NCBI GenBank assembly: GCA_029948255.1 | Contig: JALIZF010001578.1 | Span: 369,531-433,530, forward strand | From: Telmatactis stephensoni | Taxonomy: Eukaryota; Cnidaria; Anthozoa; Actiniaria; Isophelliidae | Length of the DNA stretch: 64,000 nucleotides | Direction of reading: 5' to 3' | Shown: piece by piece, positions 61,001 through 64,000 of the stretch | Layout: each line of letters opens with the position of its first letter | Position numbering within the stretch: position 1 is the first letter of the stretch | Position numbers and translations under genes: made by a program | Notes under the pieces: generated by a model | The model's input: the letters and a program-made list of their open reading frames with translations, nothing else | What the model was told of the DNA's origin: nothing | Databases searched by the model: none

Positions 61001-64000
61001 GGTAGGGTAATCGGAGACGATCTCCCAAAATTTTCACAAGAAGGATGGCCCCCACCATTTCGACGAACAGTGACTTTAATGAGGGAGTTTTTAGAAAGCA
61101 ACTTTGGGGCAGCAGAACGATGGACAGCAAGTATGTTCAAGTTTCAAAAGGCATATTTCAATCGAGTCTTTAAGCTTCAGGGAACGAAGGTAACTGAAAA
61201 CCCTCATGACTAAATCCATTTACATCTTGTCCTTCTCTCGTTCAATTTCCTTTCATTGCTAATTTCACTTTCAGATGGGCAGTGGAAACATATATTTGTT
61301 TTATAAAGTGTCGGAACTTTCCGAGAGATGTTGGGTATTAGCCAACGAAATTATGGCTAAAATTGAGAATGGCGTCATTAGACCAGAGAGAAGAAAGAAA
61401 AACGTAGCGAAACTGGATGGCGGTCTTGTGCAGTCTTCTTTTAATTGTCTAACTGGGAAAGATCCCATTAAAAACGAACAAGAAATTTTCGAAGTGTTGA
61501 CGAAATACAACAATGGGACTTAATAGGAGATGGTAAGTGTTTTCAAAGTAACTAATAATATTAACCCTTTTGCTACTGGGGATTTTTGAGGTTTTTACGC
61601 GATTTTGAGGTCATAATCGATTGTGTATTTTTTCGCCTGCTTACTGGAGTAACCATAGAAACTTCTGCTGTTTTGTACTATTGAGGGCTCAAGTTAACCG
61701 GTTGAAACCAGTTTGAAGCGGTAGCGTTTTTGGTCGAGTAATGGTGGCCGTTTGAAAGTCCAGAAACTTGGATTTCTGTGAATTTTCGAGCCTTTTTCGC
61801 CTTTGGTTCCTACTGGCTGGGCATCATTAAGCCTGGAAGTAGCAGAGAGCTTACTTGCCGTAAGAATTCGTCAAGGTGTAACACTTCATAGGCATTTTGG
61901 CTCGTAGCTTTGACTGGGTGAATTTTGAGTGGTGCCAAGATGAAGTGTGCTTGAAGCTCGTCCAAGGGCAATTTCTCGGACCTGCCATGGCATTTTTTGG
62001 GAGTTGTGACGATTAAGGAACACAGCAAGCGCGAAATTTGGGCAGAATTCCGAGGGGGCTCGAGACTTTACTAAAAACTCTAAAAGATGGAGGAAAGGGC
62101 TGTGGCTGTCGCGTAGGAGCTGAATTACCCAGAATGCATTTAGGTCGTAAAAGTCCAAAAACACGTGCTTGCAAAATGGCCACAATGAATCAGCCGCAGC
62201 TGTGTCCGTGAAAGGAAAAGAAAGCCAAAACGTCCATGAGAACACAAGACTAGGACTGAATTTGGTTGTTAATGCCGTTTCGTGTGCAGGAAAGGATAAT
62301 TTGTTGAGAAAAATTGAGGTCCAAAATGTGTGATTTTCAACGATGAAAATTGAGCCCAAAATGGTGATTTTTTCCTTTCCTTGCCTTGAAATGACGAATT
62401 TCTGCAGAAATCGCCAGTTGTTTCACAATGTTTGATTTTCAAAACTTGACTCATTTACTAGAGTTTACTTTGGTACCAAAGTTGAGTTTGAGTTGTCCTT
62501 TTTTAGGAAGAAGTAATTTTTTAGACGAGTAGAATTTTTACGGCTGGTTTCGGGCGCTGTAGGAGCGAAAGGGTTAATATCAACTTGATATAAACTGACA
62601 TTAAATGAAAATATCATACTGAAAAATGCGCGAGTATTTACTCAAAAACTTTAGAAAATTCAGTTATATGCTTCCATAGTTGCTCACAACTGTTATTTGA
62701 GAAAAGGGATTTACTCCAGTTTTTGAGTAAATTTACTCAAGCGGGTTTTTTTCGGTGCGTATACATAGTTATTTCTTTTTATTTGAATTAATATAAGGTT
62801 TTTATAATTGGCCAACCTCATGTATTAAATGACACAAAAACTTCGTTCACGGCTTATGTAAGCTGCGCTTTGAAACACTGGTATAAATGACTTGTTAGGT
62901 CTCTTATAAATGGTGATGTTACCCCAAAGCGCTATTGCACCTTGGGAAACACTCCCGATCGCTTATATGTGATCAATATTATTGTTTTTATGCAGAGGAA
63001 AGTAAGGTAAAAAAGCCAAGGAAATCTGAAGCCACTCACTCAGCAAGTGTGAGTACAAATAGTCATTACAGTTTGTCAAGTTTTCACTACAAGCCTGGTA
63101 GAAAAAGTATGAATTTCAGCATATCCATGCAGTTGTCAAGTATTTACTTTAGTGAATGCATACTGGAACAATGATAGATTGGGCGAACAAAGAATGCTGA
63201 CAACATTAGTAAGAGTAATCAAAATACTATTCATTCAGTCATTTATTTTTTAGGATGCATCAATAGTGGAAATAGCTCAATTAAAGAGGAAATTGGATAT
63301 GGTAAACGAAGAAAAGTACCATGCTATTTCTGTAAGTTAGTTTCTAAGGATGTTTTATTTCAGTTTGCATGTTTTAACAATATTACTTTAAACTGATTTC
63401 CGTCCATTTTTGATATCAACTGATTAGGAAAAGGAAGAATTTAAAAAGGAATTAGCCAGACTTAACAACGATTATACTAAAAATAAGAAGGTAAACTACT
63501 CCATATGCTATATGAGTACACAATGGATTATTGCTGCTTTTTTGAAAAACCAAAAACGAAAGTTTGTGAGCTAAAAATTTTAACCCTATAAAGAAACCAA
63601 TATATTTTACCTCAACTGGATCTTTTGTTTTCCAGGAAACAATAACTTTGCAAAGTCACTTGAAAAGCATGGAAAATAAAGTGGAACAGCTTGAAAAGGT
63701 ATATTATATTATTTACAGTAACGGTGCTTTGAACAAAGTTCTTATTTAGAATTATTTTCTATTGCTAGGCTCTTGAAATTGAGAAAAAGAACTCCCAGTA
63801 CTTGGCTCAGAGCGTTACAGAAAAGGATGAGGTGAGTTTGGAAAATGAATGAATGGATGAATGAATGACCAAAATTCATCATCTGAACCGAATCCGGTAC
63901 CTTCCGGATATTCCTCTACATCAGCAAATTGACGCCTGTTATTTTCCAATTATAAAAAATAGAAGATTCAACATTTACACGAAGAACTGTGTAGGGCCAA
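58080..64000 (+). CDS. Unrecognised spliced gene with C-terminal coiled coil (runs off window)
   Basis: Exons: 58080-58226 (MASHRRWTLKYCSNSNALT), 58355-58598, 58697-58864, 60906-61189, 61275-61532, 62996-63048, 63254-63331, 63428-63490, 63636-63698, 63769-63831, 63963 onward. Every junction is GT-AG and keeps phase except the one after 61532. There the exon is one base short and meets TAA at 61521; one extra G in the GGG at 61515-61517 would restore phase into the next exon. Exons 4-5 encode a folded region (LSLGRVIGDDLPKFSQEGW, RERRWTASMFKF-like, VSELSERCWVLANEI) that I do not recognise. The later exons are heptad-rich; three are exactly 63 nt (three heptads each). It is divergent from the DUF7869-type gene, possibly a partner in one element. 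Confidence 0.6.
59243..59425 (+). mobile_element. tRNA-derived SINE
   Basis: The head resembles a tRNA with an A-box-like TGGCCGAGTGATGAGAG (about 59254) and a B box GGTTCGAGTCTC (about 59300). It is followed by a body containing GGGTTCTCCGGTTTTTCTTC, a motif I associate with metazoan tRNA-derived SINEs. The fold is not a functional tRNA: there is no clean acceptor stem and the anticodon arm is irregular. Confidence 0.65.
59500..59940. repeat. Inverted Penelope terminal repeats with hammerhead-like core
   Basis: Two arms of about 190 bp in inverted order. The right arm (+) holds CTGATGA (59858-59864), a GACTG/CAGTC stem and GAAACGCGTA (59883-59892). Upstream CTCC and downstream GGAG, plus TTTGTAAAC and GTTTACAAA, can pair as stem I. 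This resembles the minimal hammerheads of Penelope elements, but stem I has a two-base offset and an extra A precedes stem II. The left arm carries a more degenerate inverted copy. Confidence 0.45.
60600..60823 (-). pseudogene. Penelope reverse-transcriptase fragment
   Basis: The minus strand encodes PQTHFLFNDNVY and, after a frameshift, VLYYRRYVDDTLC, the region around the catalytic aspartates of Penelope reverse transcriptases (YVDD intact). Only about 70 codons survive. The homologous region of the Penelope element at 30093 reads FYRRYVEDTFC. Confidence 0.75.
61565..62573. mobile_element. piggyBac-type MITE in an intron, 1.0 kb
   Basis: Ends CCCTTTTGCTACTGG and (inverted) CCCTTTCGCTCCTAC, flanked by TTAA at 61561-61564 and 62574-62577. 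A CCCTTT start with a TTAA duplication is the piggyBac signature. No transposase ORF. It lies 32 bp after the donor at 61532. Confidence 0.8.

Overview
The window is eukaryotic and looks like a metazoan genome, most likely a cnidarian such as a coral or sea anemone. That assignment is inference. It rests on AT-rich intergenic DNA, GT-AG introns, R4-like, Penelope-like and Gypsy retroelements, and gene families I associate with anthozoans (BEN-domain genes, DUF7869-type genes, a large Cys-rich nuclease-like family). There is no bacterial organisation, no rRNA and no canonical tRNA gene. Almost everything recognisable is a mobile element or a gene inside one, and elements are inserted into each other up to three deep.

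Layout. 1-3182 and 6785-11357 (+) are two broken copies of one large gene family with a FEN/PIN-like nuclease signature and a Cys-rich tail. 4206-4786 is a small spliced coding fragment between them. 12751-24138 is a string of (ATT)n arrays holding one full-length and four 5'-truncated copies of an R4/Dong-like LINE, plus a second LINE of the restriction-like-endonuclease (RLE) type; all lie on + and all end in ATT. The full-length LINE begins exactly at a predicted HDV-like self-cleaving ribozyme (14459-14525).

24660-32345 is a Penelope-like element (PLE) split by a 5.3 kb TIR element with TA target duplication (24766-30054). That element is itself split by a 3.1 kb CACTA-like element with a GAC duplication (26348-29481). 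34147-39030 is a Gypsy element interrupted by a TTAA-flanked MITE (35684-36518). It is then cut by a 10.4 kb TIR element (39031-49411) and resumes at 49412. Inside that large element are a BEN-domain gene (-), a Tc1-like transposase (+), MITEs and a second Gypsy element (40213-44814) with 98% identical LTRs, inserted in the last codons of the BEN gene.

49550-50583 holds a tyrosine-recombinase fragment ending in an AAGATCTTA repeat field. 50584-64000 holds two divergent spliced genes: a DUF7869-type gene on the minus strand (56775-52985) and an unrecognised gene with a coiled-coil tail on the plus strand (58080 past the window end). A 155-bp tandem repeat lies between them. The plus-strand gene's introns contain a Penelope fragment, a tRNA-derived SINE and a piggyBac-type MITE.

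Main candidates for follow-up are the ribozyme-bearing ATT-targeting LINE, the divergent DUF7869/coiled-coil pair, the nuclease-like family with and without an intron, and the 10.4 kb element carrying a BEN gene with a Tc1-like transposase. Several frameshifts fall in short homopolymers, so some 'pseudogenes' may reflect consensus errors.
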